DNA from: Streptomyces spiramyceticus
Lineage (GTDB): Bacteria > Actinomycetota > Actinomycetes > Streptomycetales > Streptomycetaceae
Reading direction: 5' to 3'
NCBI RefSeq assembly: GCF_028807635.1
Contig: NZ_JARBAX010000001.1
Span: 1,439,001 to 1,503,000 of the forward strand
Length of the DNA stretch: 64,000 nucleotides
Position 1 is the stretch's first letter, and every line of letters begins with the position of its first letter. Below the pieces are notes generated by a model. That model ran no database searches, was not told the origin of the DNA, and saw only the letters and a program-made list of their open reading frames with translations. The position numbers were made by a program, and so were the translations under genes. Shown piece by piece: positions 23,843-32,166 of this stretch.

Positions 23843-24139
23843 ATGCGTCGACGCATTTCCACCGTCGCTGTGACCGTAGCGATGGCCGGAGGCGTTCTGT
23901 TCACGGCACTGCCCGCGCAGGCCGTCACGACCACCGGCCAGCAGGCCATGGCCGCTCGCGGCGGTGCCATCACCGTGAACATCAACCAGCTGCGCCAGCA
24001 GTCCGCCGACCTGAAGGCCAAGGCCAACCGCCTTGAGCGCGAAGGCGAGTACGCGGCGGCCAAGCGTTGCCGCGCCGAGGCGGCCGTAATCGACCGCAGG
24101 ATCAAGGCGTACCTGGACGCCGAGAACAACATGTCGTAA
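23843..24139 (+). CDS. Small secreted protein of unknown function
   Basis: 98 residues. A strong ribosome site (AAGGGGAAG) precedes ATG 23843. The first 27 residues are a signal peptide ending AQA. The mature part is short, mostly helical and charged, with an Ala/Arg/Glu-rich stretch (DLKAKANRLEREGEYAAAKRC) likely to form a coiled coil, and one cysteine. No known domain was recognised. The gene has its own promoter region and a strong terminator, suggesting a separate, well expressed unit. Confidence 0.8.
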   Translation: MRRRISTVAVTVAMAGGVLFTALPAQAVTTTGQQAMAARGGAITVNINQLRQQSADLKAKANRLEREGEYAAAKRCRAEAAVIDRRIKAYLDAENNMS

Positions 24140-24159
24140 TCCGCTCCACCGACCACCGT

Positions 24160-24190
24160 CGCCCGCCCCTGAAGAAATCAGGGGCGGGCG
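24160..24190 (+). terminator. Rho-independent-like terminator
   Basis: A perfect 13-base stem (CGCCCGCCCCTGA against TCAGGGGCGGGCG) with an AGAAA loop, followed by a T-rich ATGTGTTTGT. It lies 20 bases after the small secreted protein. Confidence 0.9.
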
Positions 24191-24326
24191 ATGTGTTTGT
24201 CCGCCGCCCAGCTCAGCCACAGATGAGATGAGATCGTCCGCAAGATTTCTGTTATCGGTGTCCGGCGGCCGGGTCTCCAGAGTGTTGGACCAGCACTCAC
24301 CAGCCCCACACCGGAAGTTGACCCGC

Positions 24327-25175
24327 ATGAACCAGGAACGCGAGACCTCGCCGTACGACCCGACTCCCGCCCGGCACAGCCGCCGAAGCGGGGCACACCG
24401 AAGCCGCCGACCGCGGCGGGCGGGCGTCGCAGTCGGAGCGGTGGCGCTGATAACGGTCGTCGCCGGCGGATACGGCGCCGTCCAGTCGCTGGCGAACTCC
24501 GGCGCCAGGACGAGCACGGCAGCCGAGGCGTCTCCCACACCGGAGGAACTCCGGTCCAGCGGAACCCCTTCCGCGACCCCGTCGGTCAAGCCCTCCGGCA
24601 CTCCGTCCCGCAAGGCCACCACCTCCGCCTCCCCCTCCAAGGCCAAGCGCAGCGCCACCCCCAAGGCGACCCCGACGGCTGAAAAGAGCCGCACCCAGGC
24701 GCCCGCCGCGCCCAAGCGAGCCCCGGCAGCCGGCTCCGGCAGCGCCGGCAAGCCCTCCGTTACGAACGCCGCCCCGGCCGGCGGGAAGACCGCGCAGCTC
24801 GCGGCGCAGGTCATCGAGATGGTCAACACGGAGCGCGACAAGCACGGTTGCTCCCCCGTCACCTCCAACGCGAAACTCCAGGCCGCGGCCCAGCGGCACT
24901 CCGACGACATGGCGGCCCGTAACTTCTACGACCACACCAATCCCGACGGTGCCGGTCCCGGCGAGCGCATCACGGCTGCCGGGTACCGCTGGACGACGTA
25001 CGGCGAAAACATCTACAAAAGCCCCCAGGACGCCCGCACGGCGATGGACGGCTGGATGAAGAGCCCGGGACACCGTGGCAACATCCTGAACTGCGCCTTC
25101 AAGGAGATCGGCGTCGGCATCAACCTCAGTTCGAACGGCCCCTGGTGGACCCAGAACTTCGCCGCCTCCTCCTGA
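24327..25175 (+). CDS. Membrane-anchored or secreted CAP (SCP-like) domain protein
   Basis: 282 residues. A basic cytoplasmic N-terminus is followed by one hydrophobic helix (about 32-52), a Ser/Thr/Pro/Lys-rich wall-spanning linker (about 60-155) and a C-terminal CAP domain (about 158-282). CAP motifs are NTERDKHGCSPV, QRHSDDMAARNFYDHTNPDG, GENIYKS and HRGNILNC, ending in GPWWTQNFA. ATG 24327 has GGAAG upstream. The next gene, 13 bases on, ends in a clearly paralogous CAP domain, so the two probably work together at the cell surface. Biochemical role is unknown; bacterial CAP proteins are linked to envelope or protease-like functions. Confidence 0.9.
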   Translation: MNQERETSPYDPTPARHSRRSGAHRSRRPRRAGVAVGAVALITVVAGGYGAVQSLANSGARTSTAAEASPTPEELRSSGTPSATPSVKPSGTPSRKATTSASPSKAKRSATPKATPTAEKSRTQAPAAPKRAPAAGSGSAGKPSVTNAAPAGGKTAQLAAQVIEMVNTERDKHGCSPVTSNAKLQAAAQRHSDDMAARNFYDHTNPDGAGPGERITAAGYRWTTYGENIYKSPQDARTAMDGWMKSPGHRGNILNCAFKEIGVGINLSSNGPWWTQNFAASS

Positions 25176-25188
25176 GGCAGCCCCGACG

Positions 25189-26718
25189 GTGCGGGCACAG
25201 GGCACGGCGCGAGCCGGTGGACGAGAGCGGGCGGGCGTGGAGCGGGCGGGCGTGGACAGGGATTGCGGAACCGCGGTAGTGGCAGCCGCCGTAGCGGGGG
25301 ACGTGCAGGCCAGGGAGCAAGTCCTCGCGGCTCACCTGCCGTTGGTCTACAACGTCGTCGGCCGGGCGCTCGACGGTCACGCCGACGTGGACGACGTGGT
25401 CCAGGACACCATGCTGCGCGCCCTGAACGCGCTCGACGACCTGCGCGATCCCGGGGCGTTCCGGTCCTGGCTCATCGCGATAGCGATGAATCAGATACGC
25501 CGCCACTGCTCGCCCGGCGCCCGCCCTCCCGTCGGCGCGCTCGACCAGGCGCGGGAAGTCCCTGATCCGGGGGCCGACTTCGTGGAGCTCACCATCTGGC
25601 GGCTCGGCCTGTCCGGGCAGCGCCGGGAGGTGGCCGAGGCCACCCGCTGGCTCGACGCCGACAACCGGGAGCTGCTGTCGCTGTGGTGGCTGGAGGCGGC
25701 GGGCGAGATCACCCGGGGCGAGCTGGCCGATGCCCTCGGGATCGCGCCCGCCCATGCCGCGGTCCGCGTCCAGCGGGTGAAGGAGCAGCTGGAGGCCGGG
25801 CGGCTGGTGGTGCGTTCGCTGGCGGCCGTGCCGGGCTGCCCCGGCCTTCAGGCGCTCACCGCGTCGTGGGACGAGGCGCCGTCAGCGCTGTGGCGCAAGC
25901 GCATAGCGCGGCATGTGCGGGACTGCGCCGGCTGTTCGGGGCGCTCGGGGGATCTGGTGCCCGCGGAGGGGCTGCTGGCCCGCCTCAGTCTGGTGCCTCT
26001 GCCGTTGTCCCTGTCGGCCCCCGAATCACCCGGCATGCAGGTCACCGCGAGCGCCACACCGCGACAGCGCCCCCGTACCGCTGCTGTCGTCGCGGTGGCG
26101 GCGGTGCTGGCGGCGGCCACCGCCGTCGCGCTGTGGCCGTGGGGTCCCGGCGAGGGTCCTACGGCTCCGGCCCCGGCGGCAGTGCCCCCGCAGAAGGCGG
26201 CTCCCGTACGGCCCGCGCCGAAGGCACCGCCCACGGCGAGAGCATCGGCATCGGCCAAGCCCACGCGGTCCCCCACCGCCGTGCCGTCGCCCACGCCGCC
26301 GAAGGCCATCCGCACGCAGCCGCCCGCCCGTAAAAAGCCCGGCGTCGAACAGCAGGTCGCCGACCTGGTCAACGCCCACCGGGCGCGGCGCGGCTGCCCG
26401 CCGGTACGCGTCGACCCGCAGCTGCGCACGGCGGCGCAGCGGCACGCGGACGACATGGCCGCCCGCAACTACTTCGAGCACACCGGCCCGGACGGACTCG
26501 ACCCCGGCGCACGGATCTCCGCCGCGGGCTACGCGTGGAGCGCCTGGGCCGAGAACATCCATCGCGGGCCCACGACGGCCGATGCCACGGTGGCCGACTG
26601 GATGAGCGATGCCGCCCACCGGGACAACATCCTCAACTGCCGTTTCACCCACATGGGCATCGGCCTGACGTCAGGCCCGGGCGGCCCCTGGTGGACCCAG
26701 GACTTCGCCGCCCACTGA
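25189..26718 (+). CDS. ECF sigma factor fused to zinc-finger, TM helix and CAP domain
   Basis: 509-residue multidomain protein. Residues about 38-105 match sigma region 2 (VDDVVQDTMLRALNALDDLR, AFRSWLIAIAMNQIRRH) and about 148-205 match region 4 (ITRGELADALGIAPAHAAVR). Near 240 is an anti-sigma-like zinc motif, HVRDCAGC (HxxxCxxC). One helix at about 297-316 precedes a Pro/Ala-rich linker (to 381) and a CAP domain at 382-509 with HRDNILNC and GPWWTQDFA, paralogous to the upstream protein. The topology places the sigma domains inside and CAP outside. GTG 25189 is a weakly supported start; GTG 25252 is an alternative. Sigma factors with C-terminal zinc finger, TM and extracellular domains are known (ECF52 type); the CAP version is unusual to me. 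Confidence 0.85.
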   Translation: MRAQGTARAGGRERAGVERAGVDRDCGTAVVAAAVAGDVQAREQVLAAHLPLVYNVVGRALDGHADVDDVVQDTMLRALNALDDLRDPGAFRSWLIAIAMNQIRRHCSPGARPPVGALDQAREVPDPGADFVELTIWRLGLSGQRREVAEATRWLDADNRELLSLWWLEAAGEITRGELADALGIAPAHAAVRVQRVKEQLEAGRLVVRSLAAVPGCPGLQALTASWDEAPSALWRKRIARHVRDCAGCSGRSGDLVPAEGLLARLSLVPLPLSLSAPESPGMQVTASATPRQRPRTAAVVAVAAVLAAATAVALWPWGPGEGPTAPAPAAVPPQKAAPVRPAPKAPPTARASASAKPTRSPTAVPSPTPPKAIRTQPPARKKPGVEQQVADLVNAHRARRGCPPVRVDPQLRTAAQRHADDMAARNYFEHTGPDGLDPGARISAAGYAWSAWAENIHRGPTTADATVADWMSDAAHRDNILNCRFTHMGIGLTSGPGGPWWTQDFAAH

Positions 26719-26728
26719 GAAGGAGCCG

Positions 26729-28090
26729 CTACAGCACCGGAAGGTTCTTGCGGAGCTCGAAGGCGGTGACCTCGCTCCGGTACTCCTCCCACTCCTGCTT
26801 CTTGTTCCTGAGGAAGAAGTCGAAGACGTGCTCGCCCAGCGTCTCGGCGACGAGTTCGCTGCGCTCCATCAGCGCGATCGCCTCGCCGAGGTTCTGCGGC
26901 AGCGGCTCGATGCCCATGGCGCGGCGTTCGGCGTCGGAGAGTGCCCAGACGTCGTCGTCGGCGCCCGGGGGCAGCTCGTAGCCCTCTTCGATGCCCTTGA
27001 GACCGGCGGCGAGCAGGACGGCGTAGGTCAGGTACGGGTTCGCGCCGGAGTCGATCGAGCGGACCTCGACACGCGCCGAGCCGGTCTTGCCGGGCTTGTA
27101 CATGGGGACGCGGATCAGCGCGGAGCGGTTGTTGTGGCCCCAGCAGATGTACGACGGGGCCTCGCCGCCCGAGCCGGCCGTCCGGGTGGAGCCGCCCCAG
27201 ATGCGCTTGTACGAGTTGACCCACTGGTTGGTGACGGCCGAGATCTCCGCGGCGTGCTTGAGCAGGCCCGCGATGAAGGAACGGCCGACCTTGGAGAGCT
27301 GGTACTCGGAGCCCGACTCGTAGAACGCGTTGCGGTCGCCCTCGAAGAGGGAGAGGTGGGTGTGCATACCGGAGCCGGGGAACTCCGAGAACGGCTTCGG
27401 CATGAAGGTGGCCTGGACGCCCTGTTCGAGCGCGACCTGCTTCATGACCAGGCGGAACGTCATGATGTTGTCGGCCGTCGAGAGCGCGTCGGCGTAGCGG
27501 AGGTCGATCTCCTGCTGGCCGGGGGCGCCCTCGTGGTGGCTGAACTCGACCGAGATGCCCATGGATTCGAGCATGGTGATCGCCTGGCGGCGGAAGTCCA
27601 TGCCGACGTTCTGCGGGGTGTGGTCGAAGTAGCCGGAGTTGTCGGCGGGGGTGGGCCTGGTGCCGTCGAGCGGCTTGTTCTTCAGCAGGAAGAACTCGAT
27701 CTCGGGGTGGGTGTAGAAGGTGAAGCCCAGGTCCGAGGTCTTGGCGAGGATGCGCTTCAGCACGTACCGGGGATCGGCGAAGGACGGCGAGCCGTCCGGC
27801 ATCAGGATGTCGCAGAACATCCGGGCCGTGCCCGGGGCCTCGGCCCGCCACGGAAGGATCTGGAAGGTGCTCGGGTCCGGCTTGGCGATCATGTCGGACT
27901 CGTACACCCGGGCGAAGCCCTCGATCGCGGAGCCGTCGAAGCCGATGCCCTCGTCGAACGCCTGCTCAAGCTCGGCCGGGGCCACCGCGACCGACTTCAG
28001 GAAGCCGAGTACGTCGGTGAACCACAGGCGCACGAACCGGATGTCGCGCTCCTCAAGTGTACGGAGCACGAATTCCTGCTGCTTATCCAT
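26729..28090 (-). CDS. glnA2: Glutamine synthetase-like enzyme, GlnA2 type
   Basis: 453 residues of the GS-I superfamily. ATP-dependent ligation of glutamate to an amine is expected. Visible motifs: GFDGSAIEGFARVYESDM near 50-70, HPEIEFFL, FPGSGMHTHLSLF (metal and ammonium site), GGSTRTAG and NNRSALIRVP. It lacks the adenylylation-tyrosine loop of the main GlnA, so GlnE would not regulate it. The length and sequence resemble S. coelicolor GlnA2 (SCO2241), which family work links to gamma-glutamylpolyamine synthesis rather than bulk glutamine. The start at 28090 follows GGATGGGTGG. It ends 10 bases from the convergent sigma-CAP gene. Confidence 0.92.
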   Translation of the reverse strand: MDKQQEFVLRTLEERDIRFVRLWFTDVLGFLKSVAVAPAELEQAFDEGIGFDGSAIEGFARVYESDMIAKPDPSTFQILPWRAEAPGTARMFCDILMPDGSPSFADPRYVLKRILAKTSDLGFTFYTHPEIEFFLLKNKPLDGTRPTPADNSGYFDHTPQNVGMDFRRQAITMLESMGISVEFSHHEGAPGQQEIDLRYADALSTADNIMTFRLVMKQVALEQGVQATFMPKPFSEFPGSGMHTHLSLFEGDRNAFYESGSEYQLSKVGRSFIAGLLKHAAEISAVTNQWVNSYKRIWGGSTRTAGSGGEAPSYICWGHNNRSALIRVPMYKPGKTGSARVEVRSIDSGANPYLTYAVLLAAGLKGIEEGYELPPGADDDVWALSDAERRAMGIEPLPQNLGEAIALMERSELVAETLGEHVFDFFLRNKKQEWEEYRSEVTAFELRKNLPVL

Positions 28091-28347
28091 TTCCACCCAT
28101 CCTTGCTGGTCAAGCCGCCTGCTCCCACGCCTCGGGCGCACGTCGGGGCACCTGAGCATCCCACCACACAGTTACCAGCAGATTGCGGCCCCTCGTACGG
28201 ATGTCCTCCGGACACTCTCCATAGTGCCCATGGGACATCCCGTGGGTCATCCGGCCGGACACGGACTGGTCCGACGACACCGGGAAATCTGTCCTGGCGG
28301 GTGCAGACATGCCACACTCGTAGTGTCCGCTCCACGCGTTACAGAAG

Positions 28348-28722
28348 ATGGTGCAAGTGACCGCTGAGACCCACCGGAATGGCAGGACCGACCGCTTGGA
28401 CCGCTTGGACGACGACGACTTCCCCGCGTACACCATGGGCCGGGCCGCCGAGATGATCGGCACCACCCCCGCGTTCCTGCGGGCCGTCGGCGACGCACGG
28501 CTGATCACCCCCCTTCGCTCCGAGGGCGGCCACCGCCGCTACTCCCGGTACCAGCTGCGGGTGGCGGCCCGCGCCCGCGAGCTGGTCGACCAGGGCACCC
28601 CGATCGACGCCGCCTGCCGGATCGTGATCCTCGAAGACCAGCTGGAAGACGCTCTGCGCATCAACGAGCAGCTGCGCCGGCCCGCCCGCCACCCCTCCGC
28701 CGAGCCGCAGCAAAATATCTAG
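28348..28722 (+). CDS. Small MerR-like helix-turn-helix regulator
   Basis: 124 residues. A MerR-type winged helix (YTMGRAAEMIGTTPAFLRAV, then SEGGHRRYSRYQL) fills residues 27-70, followed by a helix (VILEDQLEDALRINEQL) suited to dimerisation. No effector domain is present, so it may act constitutively or by partner binding. The start could be ATG 28348 or the in-frame GTG 28357. It is divergent from glnA2 across 257 bases, making regulation of that gene or of itself plausible. Confidence 0.8.
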   Translation: MVQVTAETHRNGRTDRLDRLDDDDFPAYTMGRAAEMIGTTPAFLRAVGDARLITPLRSEGGHRRYSRYQLRVAARARELVDQGTPIDAACRIVILEDQLEDALRINEQLRRPARHPSAEPQQNI

Positions 28723-28843
28723 TGCGGCAACAACAGAATTCAATGCGGCGCGCGTGGAGAGATCGCGTGGAGGGATTACGACACCACGACAGGTGTGACT
28801 AAAGACCCCTGGCGGTCCGCACGCATCGTGCTACTGTGGATCT

Positions 28844-29009
28844 CAGTTGCAGTTGTGGTTCCCAAAACTTCAAGTGCTCCCGTGGCTTCCACAGTTGCGG
28901 GCGCACTTTCGTATTTCCGGTGCTTTATTTCCGGACGGGGCATCATCGCGGCAACGCGACTCGGAGTCCGCACAGGGCGGGCTCCGGCACTGCTCCAAAG
29001 GAGAATGAC
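28844..29009 (+). promoter_or_regulatory. Probable long 5' leader of the cold-shock gene
   Basis: The 287-base gap before the csp gene holds no ORF of note. TACTGT at 28832-28837 is a candidate -10 box, which would give a leader of about 165 bases with a CT-rich, relatively AT-richer centre (TTCGTATTTCCGGTGCTTTA). Long structured leaders are usual for cold-shock genes. The -35 is not clear, so the start site is tentative. Confidence 0.4.
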
Positions 29010-29213
29010 ATGGCTTCTGGCACCGTGAAGTGGTTCAACGCAGAAAAGGGCTTCGGCTTCATCGAGCAGGAGGGCGGCGGCGCCGACGTCTTCGCTCACT
29101 ACTCGAACATCGCCACCCAGGGCTTCCGTGAGCTCCAGGAAGGCCAGAAGGTCACCTTCGACGTCACGCAGGGCCAGAAGGGCCCGCAGGCCGAGAACAT
29201 CGTTCCCGCCTGA
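29010..29213 (+). CDS. Cold-shock protein, CspA family
   Basis: 67-residue OB-fold nucleic-acid chaperone: [18 protein letters not shown] carries RNP1 (KGFGFI), and DVFAHYS carries the RNP2 region. ATG 29010 is preceded by AAAGGAGA at good spacing. It binds single-stranded RNA and DNA and keeps mRNA unfolded. A strong terminator follows, and the DEAD-box helicase gene downstream makes this a cold-shock-like pair. Confidence 0.97.
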   Translation: MASGTVKWFNAEKGFGFIEQEGGGADVFAHYSNIATQGFRELQEGQKVTFDVTQGQKGPQAENIVPA

Positions 29214-29232
29214 CGCTGACGCGTAAGACACG

Positions 29233-29266
29233 GTCGGGGCCCGCACCTGAGGGTGCGGGCCCCGAC
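29233..29266 (+). terminator. Strong terminator after csp
   Basis: A 15-base perfect stem (GTCGGGGCCCGCACC and its complement) with a TGAG loop, followed by TCGTTGTCTT. It lies 19 bases after the csp stop. Confidence 0.92.
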
Positions 29267-29499
29267 TCGTTGTCTTGAATCGTCGCCCCGACTCGGTCGC
29301 CGTACTCCGCGACCGGCTCATAAGCGGTCGGCCACGATTCACGCCGATCCAATTCCTTCCGCGCTTTCTCTGCGCGGATTCCAGCCACTTCGAAGCGCCC
29401 GATCCGAAGGCTTCCACACCTTCTGGGCCCGCTTCATTTCGGCTTCTTATTTACCGGCTCGTTCTTGCGATTCCTTGCGGCAGTCACTGCTGCCCGGAA

Positions 29500-29525
29500 T
29501 TCCTCGATACGTGCCCATCGAGGAA
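29500..29525 (+). promoter_or_regulatory. Hairpin sequestering the helicase Shine-Dalgarno
   Basis: TTCCTCGAT at 29500-29508 and ATCGAGGAA at 29517-29525 form a perfect 9-base stem with an 8-base loop. Adding GAA...TTC extends it across a GG bulge. The right arm contains most of GAGGAAGG, the ribosome site of the DEAD-box gene (ATG 29534). The rest of the 320-base gap (29267-29499) holds a probable untranslated leader with no other clear element. An RNA thermometer or helicase-responsive switch is possible. Confidence 0.6.
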
Positions 29526-29533
29526 GGTTCTGA

Positions 29534-31057
29534 ATGAACCGCGCAGCACGTTCGAACGACCGTGAACGATTCGCCCGTACCCGCGCCGGCGGCAACTACG
29601 CCGGCCGCAGCGAAAACCGCACCGACCGCGGCGAGCGCTTCCGCCCGGCCGCACCCGGCCGTTCCCAGGCACCCGGCCGCTCTTCCGGCCGGCCCCCGCA
29701 GCGCCGGTCCTCCGCCCCGCAGGGCGAGTTCGCCCTGCCGGTGAGCACCACCCCCGCACTTCCCTCCGTCGAGGCCTTCAACGAGCTGGACATGCCGGCG
29801 CCCCTGCTCGCGGCACTCACCGCCCAGGGCGTGACCGTGCCGTTCCCGATCCAGGGCGCCACCCTGCCGAACTCGCTGACCGGGCGCGACGTCCTGGGCC
29901 GCGGGCGCACCGGCTCCGGCAAGACTCTCGCTTTCGGCCTCGCGCTGCTGGCCAGGACCGCCGGCAAGCGCGCCGAGCCGCGTCAGCCGCTGGCGCTGGT
30001 GCTCGTACCCACCCGTGAACTGGCCCAGCAGGTCACCGACGCGCTCACCCCCTACGCCCGCGCCGTGCGGCTGCGGATGGCCACGGTCGTCGGCGGCATG
30101 TCGATCGGCCGCCAGGCCGGTGCGCTGCGCACCGGGGCCGAGGTCGTCGTGGCGACCCCGGGCCGGCTCAAGGACCTGATCGAGCGCCGTGACTGCCGCC
30201 TGGACCAGGTGAAGATCACGGTCCTCGACGAGGCCGACCAGATGACCGACATGGGCTTCATGCCGCAGGTCACCGAGCTGCTCCAGCAGGTCGCCCCCGA
30301 GGGCCAGACGATGCTGTTCTCGGCCACCCTGGACCGCAATGTCGACAAGCTGGTACGCAACTACCTGACCGACCCGGTGGTGCACTCGGTCGACCCGTCC
30401 CAGGGCGCGGTCACGACGATGGAGCATCACCTGCTGCACGTCCACCCCGCCGACAAGCAGGCCACGGCCACCGAGATCGCGGCCCGCGACGGCAAGGTGA
30501 TCATGTTCCTGGACACCAAGCACGCCGTCGACCGGCTGACCCGGGACCTGCTGGCCAGTGGTGTACGGGCAGCCGCGCTGCACGGCGGCAAGTCGCAGCC
30601 GCAGCGCACGCGCACGCTCGACCAGTTCAAGAGCGGGCACGTGACGGTGCTGGTGGCGACCAACGTCGCGGCACGCGGCATCCACGTCGACAACCTCGAC
30701 CTGGTCGTCAACTTCGACCCGCCGACCGACCACAAGGACTACCTGCACCGTGGCGGCCGTACCGCCCGTGCCGGTGAGTCCGGCAGTGTCGTCACGCTGG
30801 TGCAGCCCAACCAGCGCCGCGAGATGACCCGCCTGATGCAGGCCGCGGGGATCACCCCGCACACCGCCCAGGTCCGCTCCGGTGACGCCGAGCTGACCCG
30901 GATCACCGGTGCGCAGGCCCCCTCGGGTGTCCCGGTCATCATCTCGTCGCCGGTAAGCGAGCGGCCGAAGCGCAGTGCCTCGTCGCAGCGCGGGCGCCGC
31001 AGCGCACCGGCGCAGTCGCGCCGCCGTGCGTCCGCCCCGCGTGGCGGCGCCGCGTAG
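29534..31057 (+). CDS. DEAD-box ATP-dependent RNA helicase
   Basis: 507 residues. An Arg/Pro-rich disordered N-terminus (1-70) precedes two RecA-like domains. Motifs: GRTGSGKT near 127 (Walker A), PTRELAQQ near 160, TPGRL, VLDEADQM near 233, SAT near 263, and HRGGRTARAG near 407 (motif VI). The C-terminus is a basic Ser/Arg tail suited to RNA binding. The family unwinds RNA in ribosome assembly and cold adaptation. ATG 29534 follows GAGGAAGG, which is held in a hairpin. It lies downstream of a cold-shock gene. Confidence 0.95.
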   Translation: MNRAARSNDRERFARTRAGGNYAGRSENRTDRGERFRPAAPGRSQAPGRSSGRPPQRRSSAPQGEFALPVSTTPALPSVEAFNELDMPAPLLAALTAQGVTVPFPIQGATLPNSLTGRDVLGRGRTGSGKTLAFGLALLARTAGKRAEPRQPLALVLVPTRELAQQVTDALTPYARAVRLRMATVVGGMSIGRQAGALRTGAEVVVATPGRLKDLIERRDCRLDQVKITVLDEADQMTDMGFMPQVTELLQQVAPEGQTMLFSATLDRNVDKLVRNYLTDPVVHSVDPSQGAVTTMEHHLLHVHPADKQATATEIAARDGKVIMFLDTKHAVDRLTRDLLASGVRAAALHGGKSQPQRTRTLDQFKSGHVTVLVATNVAARGIHVDNLDLVVNFDPPTDHKDYLHRGGRTARAGESGSVVTLVQPNQRREMTRLMQAAGITPHTAQVRSGDAELTRITGAQAPSGVPVIISSPVSERPKRSASSQRGRRSAPAQSRRRASAPRGGAA

Positions 31058-31090
31058 GCACCGCGCCGTAACGGCGACAGCTCATACGCT

Positions 31091-31136
31091 CCAGTGCGGC
31101 CAAGGACTGACCCCGGTCATTCCTTGGCCGCACTGG
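31091..31136. terminator. Bidirectional terminator overlapping a stop codon
   Basis: A 16-base perfect stem (CCAGTGCGGCCAAGGA and its complement) with an inner TGACC/GGTCA helix. It lies after the helicase gene and includes the last codons and stop of the convergent DUF6328-like gene, so one hairpin probably ends both transcripts. Confidence 0.85.
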
Positions 31137-31605
31137 CATGCCGGGCCCAGGCCGGCAGGGCGAACCAGCACAGCACGAACCAGACCACCAGGCCCACGAC
31201 CAGCCACAGCGCGAAGGTGTCGTGCAGCGCCATCCTCAGGATGAGGAGGAGCGCCGCGGCCATGGTGCAGAGCATGAGCACCAGTCCTACGACCGTCAGG
31301 CGCGAGGCCCAGATCACGGTCTGCGGCTTCAGCCGCAGACCGGTGACGAGCCGGTGGAAGGACACGGGGCCGACGAGAGCGCCCACCGTCGCCGCTCCCA
31401 GCACGACGGTGACGACGTAGATGTCCCGGTCGGTCGGCGAGAGTTCGTTGAAACGCGGCTGGAAGACAACGGTCAGCAGGAAACCGAACATGATCTGCAC
31501 ACCGGTCTGCGCGACCCGCAGCTCTTGGAGCAGCTCGCCCCACCGCCGGTCCGCGCGCTCGTCCGGCGTCTCGTCGCGGCCCCGGCGGTATTCCTTTTGC
31601 GACAT
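31117..31605 (-). CDS. DUF6328-like small membrane protein
   Basis: 162 residues with about four membrane helices after a charged N-terminus. The segment GELLQELRVAQTGVQIMFGF with a following FQPRF is typical of the family I recall as DUF6328, of unknown function. ATG 31605 has no ribosome site and may be leaderless. It converges on the helicase gene. No operon partner is seen. Confidence 0.8.
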   Translation of the reverse strand: MSQKEYRRGRDETPDERADRRWGELLQELRVAQTGVQIMFGFLLTVVFQPRFNELSPTDRDIYVVTVVLGAATVGALVGPVSFHRLVTGLRLKPQTVIWASRLTVVGLVLMLCTMAAALLLILRMALHDTFALWLVVGLVVWFVLCWFALPAWARHASAAKE

Positions 31606-31704
31606 GCAAGAGGGGTAGCCGAACCCTGCCGCGTGAAACCTACGGCCCAGTGGTCGCAACCCGTATGACCGGTGTCCGGCCGTCGCCCACTACGATCTCC
31701 GCCT

Positions 31705-32097
31705 ATGGGGGGACCGCGGCAATCCCGCACCGGGCGCAGCAGGCGCACCGTACGTCCCATGGCGCTGCTGAGCGCCGTGGCGACGCTGCTCGTCGCGCTC
31801 TTCGTCTGCCTCGGTGCCGTCGCGGCAGAGCCCCGTGAGCACCACGACGCGGCCGCCGCCTTCAGCGCCGCCCCTCCCGCGCCGGACGTCGCGGCGTACA
31901 TCTGCCCGTACGACTCCCAGCACTGCGGCGCCTTCGCACACCTCTCCCCCGCCGTGCTCACCGCGCCGCCGCCGGCCACCCCGGTGGCCGCCGAGCCGCT
32001 GCACTACGCGCCTCCGGCTCCTGTGAATCCGGTCCGTGGCTCCGGGGCACTTCCCCGCGCGCCGGGACGCCATGCCCTTCAAGTGATGCGGACGTAG
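31705..32097 (+). CDS. Small secreted or anchored hypothetical protein
   Basis: 130 residues. A basic N-terminus (RQSRTGRSRRTVR) precedes one hydrophobic helix (about 20-41). The outer part is Ala/Pro-rich with a CPYDSQHC pair of cysteines and several His (EHHD, QHC, HLS). TACGAT at 31691-31696 sits 8 bases before ATG 31705 and no ribosome site is present, so the transcript is probably leaderless. It is followed by DUF3105 and DUF305 genes on the same strand, a possible functional group. No known family recognised. Confidence 0.65.
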   Translation: MGGPRQSRTGRSRRTVRPMALLSAVATLLVALFVCLGAVAAEPREHHDAAAAFSAAPPAPDVAAYICPYDSQHCGAFAHLSPAVLTAPPPATPVAAEPLHYAPPAPVNPVRGSGALPRAPGRHALQVMRT

Positions 32098-32104
32098 CCG
32101 GGCC

Positions 32105-32122
32105 GCCCGGTTCTTTCCGGGC
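32105..32122 (+). terminator. Short hairpin with T-rich tail
   Basis: GCCCGG, a TTCTTT loop, CCGGGC, then TTTCGT, just after the 130-residue protein gene. A weak terminator or attenuator before the DUF3105 gene. Confidence 0.45.
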
Positions 32123-32166
32123 TTTCGTCATCCCCCAATCCCTTTTCGCAGGCAGAAGGACACACC

